Assembly: GCF_036884275.1 (NCBI RefSeq)
Contig: NZ_CP145607.1
Coordinates: 1,909,001 to 1,973,000, forward strand
DNA length: 64,000 bases
Source: Sphingomonas kaistensis
GTDB lineage: Bacteria > Pseudomonadota > Alphaproteobacteria > Sphingomonadales > Sphingomonadaceae
Reading direction: 5' to 3'
Numbering within the stretch: position 1 is the first letter of the stretch; the number at the start of each line of letters is the position of its first letter. A program made the translations under genes and the position numbers. This document shows positions 34,936 to 43,416 of the stretch, piece by piece. The notes beneath the pieces were generated by a model that saw only the letters and a program-made list of their open reading frames with translations, did not search any database and had not been told where the DNA came from.

Positions 34936-35520
34936 CTAGCTTCGGTTCAGAACCCGCCTGAACACGCGGCGCGCGGCGACGATCAGCCACAGGCTGGCGA
35001 TCACCAGGATCAGCGCGATCAGCGCCGCCGCGACCGGGTTGGCGATGGCCAGCGCGAGGAGGCCTACAGTAGCGATGTCCTCGCTGGTCGAAACCACCAT
35101 GTTGCTGACCGGCTCGGGCGAGGTGTTGACCATCGCCCGGGTCGCCGCCTTGCCGGAGTGGGAGAGAAAGGCTGCACCGCCACCGAGAATGAAGGCGGCC
35201 ACCTGCCAGACGGGATCGCCCGGATCGACTATCGCCAGCGCCAGTAGTGCGCCGCCAAGCGGACGGATCGCGGTGTTAATGCCGTCCCACAGCGTGTCGA
35301 TAAAGGCGATCTTGTCGGCGAACAATTCGAAGATAGCGGCAGCGCCCGACAGCACCAGCACCCACGGGTTGGCGAGCACGTCCAAGGCCGCGAGCTTGTC
35401 CGGCAGGTCGATCCACCCGAGCCGCATCGCAAAGCCGGTGACGAAGGTGACGAGGTAGAGCCGCCAGCCGGCGAGCAGGCTGGTCGAGGCCGCTAGGGCG
35501 AGCAGCTCTACCCCGGTCAC
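34936..35520 (-). CDS. DUF4126 membrane protein
   Basis: A 194-residue inner-membrane protein from a GTG at 35520, four bases after the thiolase stop. It shows ELLALAASTSLLAGWRLYLV, IDLPDKLAALDVLANPWVLV, ELFADKIAFIDTLWDGINTA and IRPLGGALLALAIV, the DUF4126 pattern, then a C-terminal hydrophobic helix. The longer frame to 35598 lies inside the thiolase gene. The family has no known activity. Likely co-transcribed with the thiolase, which may be only positional. Confidence 0.8.
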   Translation of the reverse strand: MTGVELLALAASTSLLAGWRLYLVTFVTGFAMRLGWIDLPDKLAALDVLANPWVLVLSGAAAIFELFADKIAFIDTLWDGINTAIRPLGGALLALAIVDPGDPVWQVAAFILGGGAAFLSHSGKAATRAMVNTSPEPVSNMVVSTSEDIATVGLLALAIANPVAAALIALILVIASLWLIVAARRVFRRVLNRS

Positions 35521-35524
35521 CGGG

Positions 35525-36709
35525 TCAGAAGACCTCGAACAGGCCGGCCGCGCCCATGCCGCCGCCGACGCACATGGTGACGACGACGTACTTGGCACCG
35601 CGGCGCTTGCCTTCGAGCAGGGCGTGGCCGGTGAGGCGCGCGCCGCTCATGCCATAGGGGTGGCCGATCGAGATCGCGCCGCCGTTGACGTTGAGAAGTT
35701 CGTCAGGGATGCCGAGCTTGTCCTGGCAGTAGAGCACCTGCACCGCGAACGCCTCGTTCAGCTCCCACAGGCCGATGTCCTCGACCTTGAGACCGAAGCG
35801 GCCGAGCAGCTTGGGTACCGCATAGACCGGGCCGATACCCATTTCGTCGGGCTCGGTGCCGGCGACCGCCATGCCGACATAGCGGCCGAGCGGGGTCAGG
35901 CCCTTCTTCTCGGCGAGCGCGCTGTCCATGACCACGCAGGCCGAAGCGCCGTCCGACAGCTGGCTGGCATTACCGGCAGTGATGATCTGCTCCGGGCCCA
36001 TCACCGGCTGAAGCTTTGCGAGATCCTCGAGCGTGGTCTGCGGACGATTGCCTTCATCCTTGGCGAGCGTGACCTCCTGCATGGTGGTCTCGCCGGTTTC
36101 CTTGTTCTTGACCGCCATCCGGGCCGTCACTTCGACGATCTCGTCGGCGAAGGTGCCGTTGGCCTGCGCGGCGGCGGTGCGCTGCTGCGAGCGGAGAGCA
36201 TATTCGTCGCAGCGCTCGCGGCTGATGCCGTAGCGGCTGCCGACCACCTCGGCGGTCTGGATCATCGGCATGTAGACCGCATTGTGCATGGAGAGCAGCT
36301 CGGGGTCGGAGCCGAGGCGCATCTCGGGGGTCTGGACGAGGCTGATGCTCTCGACCCCGCCGGCGACGCAGACGTCCATGCGGTCGACGATCACCTGCTT
36401 GGCGGCGGTAGCGATGGCCATCAGGCCAGACGCGCACTGGCGGTCGATCGACATGCCGGCGACCCCGACACCGAGCCCGGCGCGCAGCGCGGCGGTGCGG
36501 CCGATGGTGGTTTGCACACCCTGCTGCAGCGCGGCGCCGATCACCACGTCCTCGATCTCGTCATTGGCGATGCCGGCCCGCTCCACCGCGGCGCGGATGG
36601 CGTGGGCGGTGAGGGTGGGGGAGGGCGTCGCGTTGAAGGCGCCGCGATAAGCGCGGCCGATCGGGGTGCGGGCGGTGGAGACGATAACGGCGTCGCGAAC
36701 GGTGGACAT
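35525..36709 (-). CDS. acetyl-CoA C-acyltransferase (thiolase)
   Basis: A 394-residue thiolase that cleaves 3-ketoacyl-CoA with CoA or condenses two acyl-CoAs. The nucleophilic Cys is in [18 protein letters not shown]. The catalytic His lies in [14 protein letters not shown] and the second Cys in [17 protein letters not shown] at the C-terminus. The asparagine/histidine region NEAFAVQVL is present. Length and motifs are complete. It is followed by a DUF4126 gene and preceded by a MaoC hydratase on the same strand, suggesting fatty-acid breakdown. Degradative or biosynthetic direction cannot be decided from sequence. Confidence 0.93.
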   Translation of the reverse strand: MSTVRDAVIVSTARTPIGRAYRGAFNATPSPTLTAHAIRAAVERAGIANDEIEDVVIGAALQQGVQTTIGRTAALRAGLGVGVAGMSIDRQCASGLMAIATAAKQVIVDRMDVCVAGGVESISLVQTPEMRLGSDPELLSMHNAVYMPMIQTAEVVGSRYGISRERCDEYALRSQQRTAAAQANGTFADEIVEVTARMAVKNKETGETTMQEVTLAKDEGNRPQTTLEDLAKLQPVMGPEQIITAGNASQLSDGASACVVMDSALAEKKGLTPLGRYVGMAVAGTEPDEMGIGPVYAVPKLLGRFGLKVEDIGLWELNEAFAVQVLYCQDKLGIPDELLNVNGGAISIGHPYGMSGARLTGHALLEGKRRGAKYVVVTMCVGGGMGAAGLFEVF

Positions 36710-36763
36710 GGTGGCTCCCGGGATAAGAAGTGAGTCGGCGAACGGCTTAGCGGGCCGTGAGCC

Positions 36764-37219
36764 TTACGCGAAGACCTGCCCGATCCAGGTCGCGATCAGG
36801 GCCGGCTTGTCCTCGCCCTCGATCTCGACCGTGACGTCATGGGCAAACTGATACTGGCCCGGGCGCTTTTCCTCGAACGCGGCGAGGGTGAAGTGACCGC
36901 GCACCCGCTTGCCGGCGCGGACGGGGGCGAGAAAGCGGACTTTCTCGAACCCGTAATTGACGCCCATTTTGGTCGTCTCGGGCATCAGCATGACGTCGGC
37001 GGCCATGCGCGAGAGGAGGGAGAGGGTGAGAAAGCCGTGGGCGATGGTCCCGCCGAAGGGCGTCTGCGCGGCGAGCGCTTCGTCGACGTGGATGAACTGC
37101 TGATCCTCGGTCGCGTCGGCGAACGCCTGGATCCGGTCCTGGGTGACCTCGATCCAGTCGGAAGCGCCAAGCTCCGTACCGACCTTGGCTCGGATGGTGT
37201 CGATGCTGGCAACGGGCAT
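36764..37219 (-). CDS. MaoC-family hot-dog hydratase
   Basis: A 151-residue single hot-dog protein. The hydratase signature appears as AFADATEDQQFIHVDEALAA with FGGTIAHGFLTLSLLSRM, where the Asp and His are the catalytic pair of R-specific enoyl-CoA hydratases. Close relatives are NodN-like. It probably hydrates enoyl-CoA, in keeping with the thiolase gene 54 bases downstream. Soluble and cytoplasmic. Confidence 0.88.
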   Translation of the reverse strand: MPVASIDTIRAKVGTELGASDWIEVTQDRIQAFADATEDQQFIHVDEALAAQTPFGGTIAHGFLTLSLLSRMAADVMLMPETTKMGVNYGFEKVRFLAPVRAGKRVRGHFTLAAFEEKRPGQYQFAHDVTVEIEGEDKPALIATWIGQVFA

Positions 37220-38031
37220 GGGCTTCCTTTTCGGCTGGCGGCTGGCCGTCGAAGGAAGAAGAAGCAGGCCCGCGGGTCAAGCCCGTGAAAGCGGATTGCC
37301 GTTAAGGTTTCTGAACAAGGTCACAAAGGTCACCGGTGGCGGGGTGTCTGCGCGCACGGTGTGACCTTTGCTTACGCGGGGAGCATGGCGGCAGTGAGAA
37401 AGAGCGTGACGGCGAACCGTCGCGGCTAGTCGAGCAGGCAAATTCCTACTTTGCAAGTCGCGCCGAGCCGGCCCGCTGGAAGCTCGCGCGCGGGGTGCGG
37501 TGAGGCGGCCAATCAAGGCGAGACAGGCACCCCTTATACATTCTAAAGACAATTAAATACATTAACTGGGGTTATGTTCGAGTCGGGTCGGTTGCCTGGG
37601 GTCTGAGCGGCGTTTGGGGCAAGCGAAGCTCTTTTGGATCGACCCGATCGCGGCATAACCAAGCGCGGGATGCCCGGCCGTCTTTCGAGCGATGTTAACG
37701 CTGGAGGTGGGCTTGCAGCTTCTGAAAATAGGGGCTTTGTTCGGCTCAGCAATCATTATCTCATCCCCGTCCGCAGTGGCGGAACGACCTATTTCGCGGG
37801 CGGTCGCCCGGACAATCAGCGGCGTGGAAACCTCGGGTCTTTGCGGCCTGATGTTCGGTGACCAATCCGTACGGCGTTACGGCGTCGAACCCATGCCACC
37901 CATTGGAACCCGCGCTCGAGTAGCGGCATTCCGAGGCAAGTTCGGGCAATCCGCAAGGCGATCCAATCCGGATTGATTGCGATGGGTTGAAAGAAACCAT
38001 CACGGCTCGGCTGGAGGAGGGCGCTCGAACC
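37220..38031. other. gene-poor stretch with dispersed repeat
   Basis: About 810 bases without a convincing gene. It contains the 38-base repeat at 37308-37345 and an AT-rich patch near 37540-37570, unlike the flanks. Short frames (for example 37692-37976 plus) look like debris. Confidence 0.55.
37308..37345 (-). repeat. 38-base dispersed intergenic repeat, copy B
   Basis: Exact reverse complement of 25307-25344. Located upstream of the MaoC gene in the gene-poor stretch. Confidence 0.85.
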
Positions 38032-38613
38032 CTATCTGTTCTTCAGCTTCAAACTCTCTTCGACAACATTCGTCAGCATCTCGCCCGCGACGAAGGCAGA
38101 CGTGTCCTTGGAGCAATGCGCGCCGCGCGACATTCTCAAGCGCTCGTCGGGAACACTCAGATCGAACTGCGCACTGTCTGCGTGCGAGCAAACAACAAAA
38201 CTTCCACGGAGAGTTCGATCACCGAGCGTCGCGGTGACGGCAGCAACCTGGCCGAGAAGCCGGTTGAACTCACTTGCAGCGATCGGAGCTTCCTGACGCT
38301 CGATGACTTTCCAGGCTCCATCCGCTTTCGACAATTCAACGATCAGCCCTGTCGGCTGCGGCGATCCGTAGAGCCAAGCCGCCTGCACAATCCGCGCGGT
38401 CGGTTTCCGGCCGTATCCGAAGCCCCTCCGTAAAACATAACGAATGACATCACCGTTGCTGGCAATAGGCGTTAGGGCCGGTACGGCCAGCAGCAGGGAG
38501 TCTTCGCTCTCGGGAATTGCCACGTCTTGATGTGAAGGGTTCGTGGTCGGAGCGGCAGAAGACGCTTGCCCAAGCGCAAGTGCAACGAGGAGGTTGGCAA
38601 GAACGGTAGGCAT
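38032..38613 (-). CDS. hypothetical secreted protein
   Basis: A 193-residue protein with a signal peptide-like start (VLANLLVALALGQASSAAPT). The mature part has ordinary composition (DVIRYVLRRGFGYGRKPTAR, IVQAAWLYGSPQPTGLIVEL, ADGAWKVIERQEAPI). Two cysteines (VVCSH and GAHCSKD) could pair in the periplasm. No family recognised. It lies alone in an accessory interval between the MaoC and purB genes. Coding status is probable. Confidence 0.6.
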   Translation of the reverse strand: MPTVLANLLVALALGQASSAAPTTNPSHQDVAIPESEDSLLLAVPALTPIASNGDVIRYVLRRGFGYGRKPTARIVQAAWLYGSPQPTGLIVELSKADGAWKVIERQEAPIAASEFNRLLGQVAAVTATLGDRTLRGSFVVCSHADSAQFDLSVPDERLRMSRGAHCSKDTSAFVAGEMLTNVVEESLKLKNR

Positions 38614-38729
38614 CCAAGGTCAGCTTACCGAGCCTGCCGATGTCGGCAATGGGTCATGCGTAGGTCGCGTAACGAAAGACCGCTTACGACCCATTGCGGA
38701 CATTCGCTGCGGCTGCGACACATCGAAGG

Positions 38730-39146
38730 ATGGCGAAGCAGATTGATTTGGAGGGGATTGAAGCAGCCAGAGTGATGGGGGCACTTTCTCCTGAAACACA
38801 GCGGCGCTTCGACAAGGCAACATGGCGACTAACGGGCCACCCCAATGATGTTGCGCATACCGCCTTCACCGCCATCGGTGTGGCTGTTGGTTCAAGCCGA
38901 CAACCTGTCTCAACCTCTGACAAAAAGAAGCTTTTCGCTTTCGCGGAGCAACTCATTCGCGATGGCTCGCATGATTTGGCGTTCAGCGTTGCCAGCGCTT
39001 TCTTGGGCACAGTCTGGCAGGCTGCTCAGAACGGCGGATTGGACTTTAGTGACGTGGATGCCTTCTTAGGTCCGGAATCGCGCCGATATCTTACATGGTT
39101 GGACGACGTCGAAGGTACACGAACATCGGGCTTTCGGCGGGCCTAG
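38730..39146 (+). CDS. hypothetical cytoplasmic protein
   Basis: A 138-residue soluble protein starting MAKQIDLEGIEAARVMGALS. Helical segments include PETQRRFDKATWRLTGHPND, KKKLFAFAEQLIRDGSHDLA and SRRYLTWLDDVEGTR. No motif or family is recognised. GAAGG lies directly before the ATG, closer than usual; the frame extends back to 38694. Divergent from the secreted hypothetical gene at 38032-38613, and base composition is a little lower in GC than neighbouring core genes, consistent with acquired DNA. Confidence 0.55.
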   Translation: MAKQIDLEGIEAARVMGALSPETQRRFDKATWRLTGHPNDVAHTAFTAIGVAVGSSRQPVSTSDKKKLFAFAEQLIRDGSHDLAFSVASAFLGTVWQAAQNGGLDFSDVDAFLGPESRRYLTWLDDVEGTRTSGFRRA

Positions 39147-39368
39147 GCGAGTGTCAGCTTTCCACCTCTTGTGGACATTCGATAGTCACACTTACAGGGC
39201 AGGAAATTGCCCGCTCGACTAAACGAAACGGTTCATCGTCGGTTCTTTTATCCTGTCGATCTTCACTTCGCGCCGTGGCAAGCAGGGTCACAGCGTGTGA
39301 TGTGCTGCGGCTTGCCTGGGCTGGCGGAATTACGCGAATGGCCGACGGTAACGGAAAGGGGATTGCAC

Positions 39369-39400
39369 CCCCGTTACCGGTGATCTTTTTGGCCTTGAGC
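39369..39400 (+). repeat. diverged copy C of the dispersed repeat
   Basis: 25 of 32 positions match copy A (core ACCGGTGA followed by CTTT and CCTTG). Like copy A it lies just past the stop of a minus-strand gene, here purB, with the same orientation. Confidence 0.55.
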
Positions 39401-39402
39401 GC

Positions 39403-40722
39403 CTACGCCGAATGGCCGAACACCCGCTCGAAGATCGTGTCGATCTGGCGGAAGTGGTAGCCGAGGTCGAAGCTCTCCTCGAGCCTCTCGGGCGGTAACA
39501 CGGCGGTGACCTCGGGATCGGCCTTGAGCAGGTCGAGCAGCGCCAGCGCGCCGTCCGATTCCCACACTTTCATCGCGTTGCGCTGGACCTTGGCATAGGC
39601 GTCCTCACGGCTCAGCCCGCCTTGCGTCAGCGCCAGCAGCACGCGCTGCGAGTGGACGAGCCCGCCCATGCGGTCGAGGTTCTTCTGCATCCGCTCGGGA
39701 TAGACCAGCAGCTTGTCGATGACACCGGTCAGCCGCGCCAGCGCGAAGTCGAGCGTGATGGTCGCGTCCGGCCCGATGAATCGCTCGACGCTCGAATGGC
39801 TGATGTCCCGCTCATGCCACAGCGCGACATTCTCCATGGCCGGGGTCACCGCGCTGCGGACCAGCCGGGCGAGGCCGGTCAGATTCTCGGTCAGCACCGG
39901 GTTGCGCTTGTGCGGCATCGCGCTCGACCCCTTCTGGCCGGGCGAGAAATATTCCTCGGCTTCCAGCACTTCGGTCCGCTGCAGGTGGCGTACCTCGGTC
40001 GCCAGCCGCTCGATGCTCGACGCGATCACGCCCAGCGTCGCGAAGAACATCGCATGCCGGTCGCGCGGGATGACCTGTGTCGAGGTCGGCTCCGGGGTGA
40101 GGCCGAGGCGCTTGGCGACATGCTCTTCGACCCGCGGATCGATGTTGGCGAAGGTGCCGACCGCGCCCGAAATGGCGCAGGTCGCGATCTCCTCGCGCGC
40201 GGCTTCGAGGCGCTTCAGGTTGCGGGCGAATTCGGCATGAGCCTGGGCGAGCTTGAGGCCAAAGGTCACCGGCTCGGCATGGATGCCGTGACTGCGGCCG
40301 ATGGTCGGGGTCAGCTTGTGCTCGAAGGCCCGCCGCTCGAGCACCGCAAGCAATTGCTTCAGGTCGTCGATCAGGATGTCCGAGGCCTGCGCCAATTGCA
40401 CAGCCAGTGCGGTGTCGAGCACGTCGCTGCTGGTCATGCCCTGATGCAGCCAGCGCCGCTCGTCGCCCAGCTTATCGCCGGCCCAGGTCAGGAAGGCGAT
40501 GACGTCATGTTTGGTCACCGCCTCGATCGCGTCGATGGCGGGCACGTCGATCGGCTCGATCGTCTCGCGCGCGGCGAGGATCTTGGCCGCATCCTCCTGC
40601 GGGATCATCCCGATATCGCCCATCGCCTCGGCCGCGAAGACCTCGATATCCCACCAGATGCGGAAGCGGTTTTCGGCCGCCCAGATGGCGGTCATGGCGG
40701 GGCGGGAATAGCGAGGAACCAT
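39403..40722 (-). CDS. purB: adenylosuccinate lyase
   Basis: A 439-residue enzyme of purine synthesis that splits SAICAR and adenylosuccinate, releasing fumarate. The superfamily signature GQKGSSAMPHKRNPVLTENL carries the catalytic serine loop; TIGRSHGIHAEPVTFG holds active-site histidines and MTSSDVLDTALAVQ the substrate-binding threonine/serines. Length is typical of the short bacterial form. Monocistronic by position, ending next to a copy of the dispersed repeat. Confidence 0.96.
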   Translation of the reverse strand: MVPRYSRPAMTAIWAAENRFRIWWDIEVFAAEAMGDIGMIPQEDAAKILAARETIEPIDVPAIDAIEAVTKHDVIAFLTWAGDKLGDERRWLHQGMTSSDVLDTALAVQLAQASDILIDDLKQLLAVLERRAFEHKLTPTIGRSHGIHAEPVTFGLKLAQAHAEFARNLKRLEAAREEIATCAISGAVGTFANIDPRVEEHVAKRLGLTPEPTSTQVIPRDRHAMFFATLGVIASSIERLATEVRHLQRTEVLEAEEYFSPGQKGSSAMPHKRNPVLTENLTGLARLVRSAVTPAMENVALWHERDISHSSVERFIGPDATITLDFALARLTGVIDKLLVYPERMQKNLDRMGGLVHSQRVLLALTQGGLSREDAYAKVQRNAMKVWESDGALALLDLLKADPEVTAVLPPERLEESFDLGYHFRQIDTIFERVFGHSA

Positions 40723-40759
40723 GGCCGCGCCCGCTAGCAGGGCAGGGCCATCGCTTCAA

Positions 40760-42610
40760 TCACGCCGCTTCGCGTTCCAGCTTTTCGGCCAGCGCCATCC
40801 AGCGCGCTTCGGCTTCCTCCAGCGCGGCCGCGACCTTGGCCCGGCGCTGCGACAGCTCGCTCATCGACAGGCGGGCATATTGCGGGTCGGCACCCGACGG
40901 ATCGAACATGGCGCGGTCGAGTTCGGAACGCTGCTCAGCGAGGCGCAGGCTTTCCTTTTCGGCCTCGTCGGTCGCTTTCTTCAGCGCCTTGGCGTCCTCG
41001 CGTGCCTTGGAGCCCTTCGGCGCCTTTGGCTTGGTCTCGGCCTTGGGCTGATTCCGGCCGAGCACGAAGTCGATGTAATCCTCGATGCTGCCGGCATAAT
41101 CGACCGCCTTGCCGTCATCGACCAGCACCAGCCGGTCGGCGGTGAGCTCGACCATGTGGCGGTCGTGGCTGATCAGGATGACAGCGCCGTCATATTCGTT
41201 AAGCGCCTGAACCAGCGCCTCGCGGGCATCGACGTCAAGGTGATTGGTCGGCTCGTCGAGGATCAGGAGGTGCGGCGCTTCCCGCGTGATCAGCGCCAGC
41301 GCCAGCCGCGCGCGCTCGCCGCCCGACAGCTTGGAGGTCACCGTCGTCGCCTTGTCGCCCGAGAAACCGAAGCGGCCCAGTTGCGCCCGGACCGCCGCGG
41401 GGGAGTGGCCTTCCATCGCCCGGCTCATGTGCTGCAGCGGGGTGTCATCGCCGTGCAGTTCCTCGACCTGATACTGGGTGAAATAACCGACCCGCATCTT
41501 GCCGGTGGCGACCATCGCGCCTTCCATTGCCGGAAGCTGCGCGGCGATCAGGCGGGCGAGGGTGGTCTTGCCGTTGCCGTTGCGGCCGAGCAGCGCGATC
41601 CGGTCGTCGGGATCGATGCGAAGGTTCACCTTTCGCAAAATCGGCGTGTCGTTGTAGCCGACTGCCGCCATGTCCAGCGTGATAAGCGGAGGTTTCAGCT
41701 CCGACGGCGAGGGGAAAGCGAAGCTGAGCGAGGGATCGTCGGCCATCGCGGCGATCGGCTGCATCTTGGCCAGCATCTTGGCCCGGCTCTGCGCTTGCTT
41801 GGCGGTCGAGGCGCGGGCGGAATTGCGGGCGATATAGTCCTGCAGGCGGGCCCGCTGGGCGTCCTGGCTCGCCTTGGCCGCGGCCAACTGCGCCGCGCGT
41901 TCGGCCCGCTGCCGCTCGAAATCGTCATAGCCGCCGGCATATTGCGCCAGCCGCCCGCCTTCGGCGTGGAGAATGGTGTCGACCACGTTGTTGAGGAGGT
42001 CGCGCTCGTGGCTGATGACGACCAGGGTGCCCGAATAGTCCTTGAGGAAATTTTCGAGCCATAGGGTCGCTTCGAGGTCGAGGTGGTTCGACGGTTCGTC
42101 GAGTAGCAGCACGTCGGGTTCGGAAAAGAGCAGGGCGGCAAGCGCCACGCGCATCTTCCAGCCGCCCGAGAAGCTGTCGAGCGGGCGGGCCTGCATGTCC
42201 TCGTCGAAGCCGAGACCGAGCAGGATCTTCGACGCCCGCGACGGCGCGCCATAGGCGTCGATCGCCAGCAGTCGCTCATGGACCTCGCCGAGGCGATCCA
42301 TGTCGCTGTAGTCTTCGGCGGCGATCATCAGTTCGGCCCGCTCGGTGTCGGCGGCGAGCACCGTGTCGAACGGCGTCGCGTCGCCGCTTGGCGCTTCCTG
42401 CGCGATATAGCCGAGGCGGGTGCGCTTGGGCATCTCGATCTCGCCGTCGTCGGCTTCAAGCTGCCCGATCATCACTTTCATCAGGGTCGACTTGCCAGCG
42501 CCATTGCGGCCGATCAGCCCGACGCGGCTCTTCGGGCGGATCGTGGCGGTGGCGCGGTCGAGGATGGTCCGCCCGCCAAGGCGAACCGTGATTCCGTTGA
42601 TGGTCAGCAT
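40760..42610 (-). CDS. ABC-F family ATPase (Uup/YheS-like)
   Basis: A 616-residue soluble protein with two ABC domains and no membrane segment. Domain one has Walker A GRNGAGKST, signature SGGWKMR and Walker B VLLLDEPSNHLD. Domain two has GRNGNGKTT, SGGERAR and LLILDEPTNHLD. The linker is Arg/Gln-rich and the C-terminus carries a Lys/Glu coiled coil (EDAKALKKATDEAEKESLRL). ABC-F proteins act on the ribosome to relieve stalled translation. Assignment to the Uup or YheS subgroup is uncertain. Encoded next to purB on the same strand. Confidence 0.92.
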   Translation of the reverse strand: MLTINGITVRLGGRTILDRATATIRPKSRVGLIGRNGAGKSTLMKVMIGQLEADDGEIEMPKRTRLGYIAQEAPSGDATPFDTVLAADTERAELMIAAEDYSDMDRLGEVHERLLAIDAYGAPSRASKILLGLGFDEDMQARPLDSFSGGWKMRVALAALLFSEPDVLLLDEPSNHLDLEATLWLENFLKDYSGTLVVISHERDLLNNVVDTILHAEGGRLAQYAGGYDDFERQRAERAAQLAAAKASQDAQRARLQDYIARNSARASTAKQAQSRAKMLAKMQPIAAMADDPSLSFAFPSPSELKPPLITLDMAAVGYNDTPILRKVNLRIDPDDRIALLGRNGNGKTTLARLIAAQLPAMEGAMVATGKMRVGYFTQYQVEELHGDDTPLQHMSRAMEGHSPAAVRAQLGRFGFSGDKATTVTSKLSGGERARLALALITREAPHLLILDEPTNHLDVDAREALVQALNEYDGAVILISHDRHMVELTADRLVLVDDGKAVDYAGSIEDYIDFVLGRNQPKAETKPKAPKGSKAREDAKALKKATDEAEKESLRLAEQRSELDRAMFDPSGADPQYARLSMSELSQRRAKVAAALEEAEARWMALAEKLEREAA

Positions 42611-42656
42611 GGGGCGCGCGCCTACACGTTTTTCATGGCGAACTGAAGGCGAGCAC

Positions 42657-43337
42657 TCACATCAGGCCCATGGCCCTAAAGCTACTGCGGCCCTGCGCCC
42701 CGACGATGACATGGTCGTGGACCGTGATCTTCATGTGCCGACCGGCGTCGACGATATCGCGGGTCAGGCGAATGTCCTGCTGGCTCGGCGTCGGATCGCC
42801 GCTCGGGTGGTTGTGAACCAGGATCAGCGCCGTGGCGCCGAGCGCGATGGCGCGGGCGATGACTTCGCGGACATGGACCGCCGCTTCGTCCACCGACCCG
42901 CGCCACATCGATTCGTTGGCGATGAGCACATTCTTGGCATTGAGGAACAGCACGCGGACTTCTTCGACCCGGGCGTGGCTCATCGTTGCCTGCAGATAGT
43001 CGCCCAGCGCATCCCAGCTGGACAGCAGCGGCCGCCCTTCGGTGCGGGTTTCAAGCAGGCGCAATGCGGTCGCACGGGCGATCGCCAAAGCGCCGATCAC
43101 CCCGTCGGTCAGGCCCTCGCGGCGAAGGACTTCGGGCGGCGCTTCGAGCAGGGGGCCAAGTCCGCCAAAGGAAGAAATCAGCTGCTTTGCCAAGGGCTTG
43201 GTATCGGGGCGGGGGATGGCGAGAGTCAGGAGATATTCAACCAGTTCGTGGTCGAGCAATGCGTCGCCGCCGCCGTCCAGCAGCCGATGCCGAAGGCGCG
43301 CGCGATGCCCATCGGCGCCATTCGGCTTGTCGCCCAT
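42657..43337 (-). CDS. radC: RadC family JAB-domain protein
   Basis: A 226-residue protein from ATG 43337. The N-terminal helix-hairpin-helix region (LLDHELVEYLLTLAIPRPDT, FGGLGPLLEAPPEVL) is followed by a JAB metallo-domain with the complete ligand motif ILVHNHPSGDPTPSQQD and the closing HDHVIVG. The biochemical role of RadC is still unsettled despite its name. The open frame extends to 43589 but that part overlaps the divergent YdbH-like gene. It provides the reference for the degenerate relative at 6487-6942. Confidence 0.93.
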   Translation of the reverse strand: MGDKPNGADGHRARLRHRLLDGGGDALLDHELVEYLLTLAIPRPDTKPLAKQLISSFGGLGPLLEAPPEVLRREGLTDGVIGALAIARATALRLLETRTEGRPLLSSWDALGDYLQATMSHARVEEVRVLFLNAKNVLIANESMWRGSVDEAAVHVREVIARAIALGATALILVHNHPSGDPTPSQQDIRLTRDIVDAGRHMKITVHDHVIVGAQGRSSFRAMGLM

Positions 43338-43416
43338 GGGCAATAAGCTATGCCGTCCGCGCTCGTCATGCAACATGTCGGTGGCGGAACGGTCTTCGAT
43401 GACGAAGGTTTGACGG

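Noticed and set aside
35624..36733. 369-residue plus-strand frame opposite the thiolase
   Set aside because: Shadow of the thiolase, His/Gly-rich without domain signatures.
37692..37976. 94-residue plus frame in the gene-poor stretch
   Set aside because: No ribosome site, irregular composition and no family resemblance; treated as debris.
39347..39378. Hairpin GGTAACG/CGTTACC as a purB terminator
   Set aside because: No T-run follows on the purB (minus) strand, and the right arm is part of a diverged dispersed repeat.
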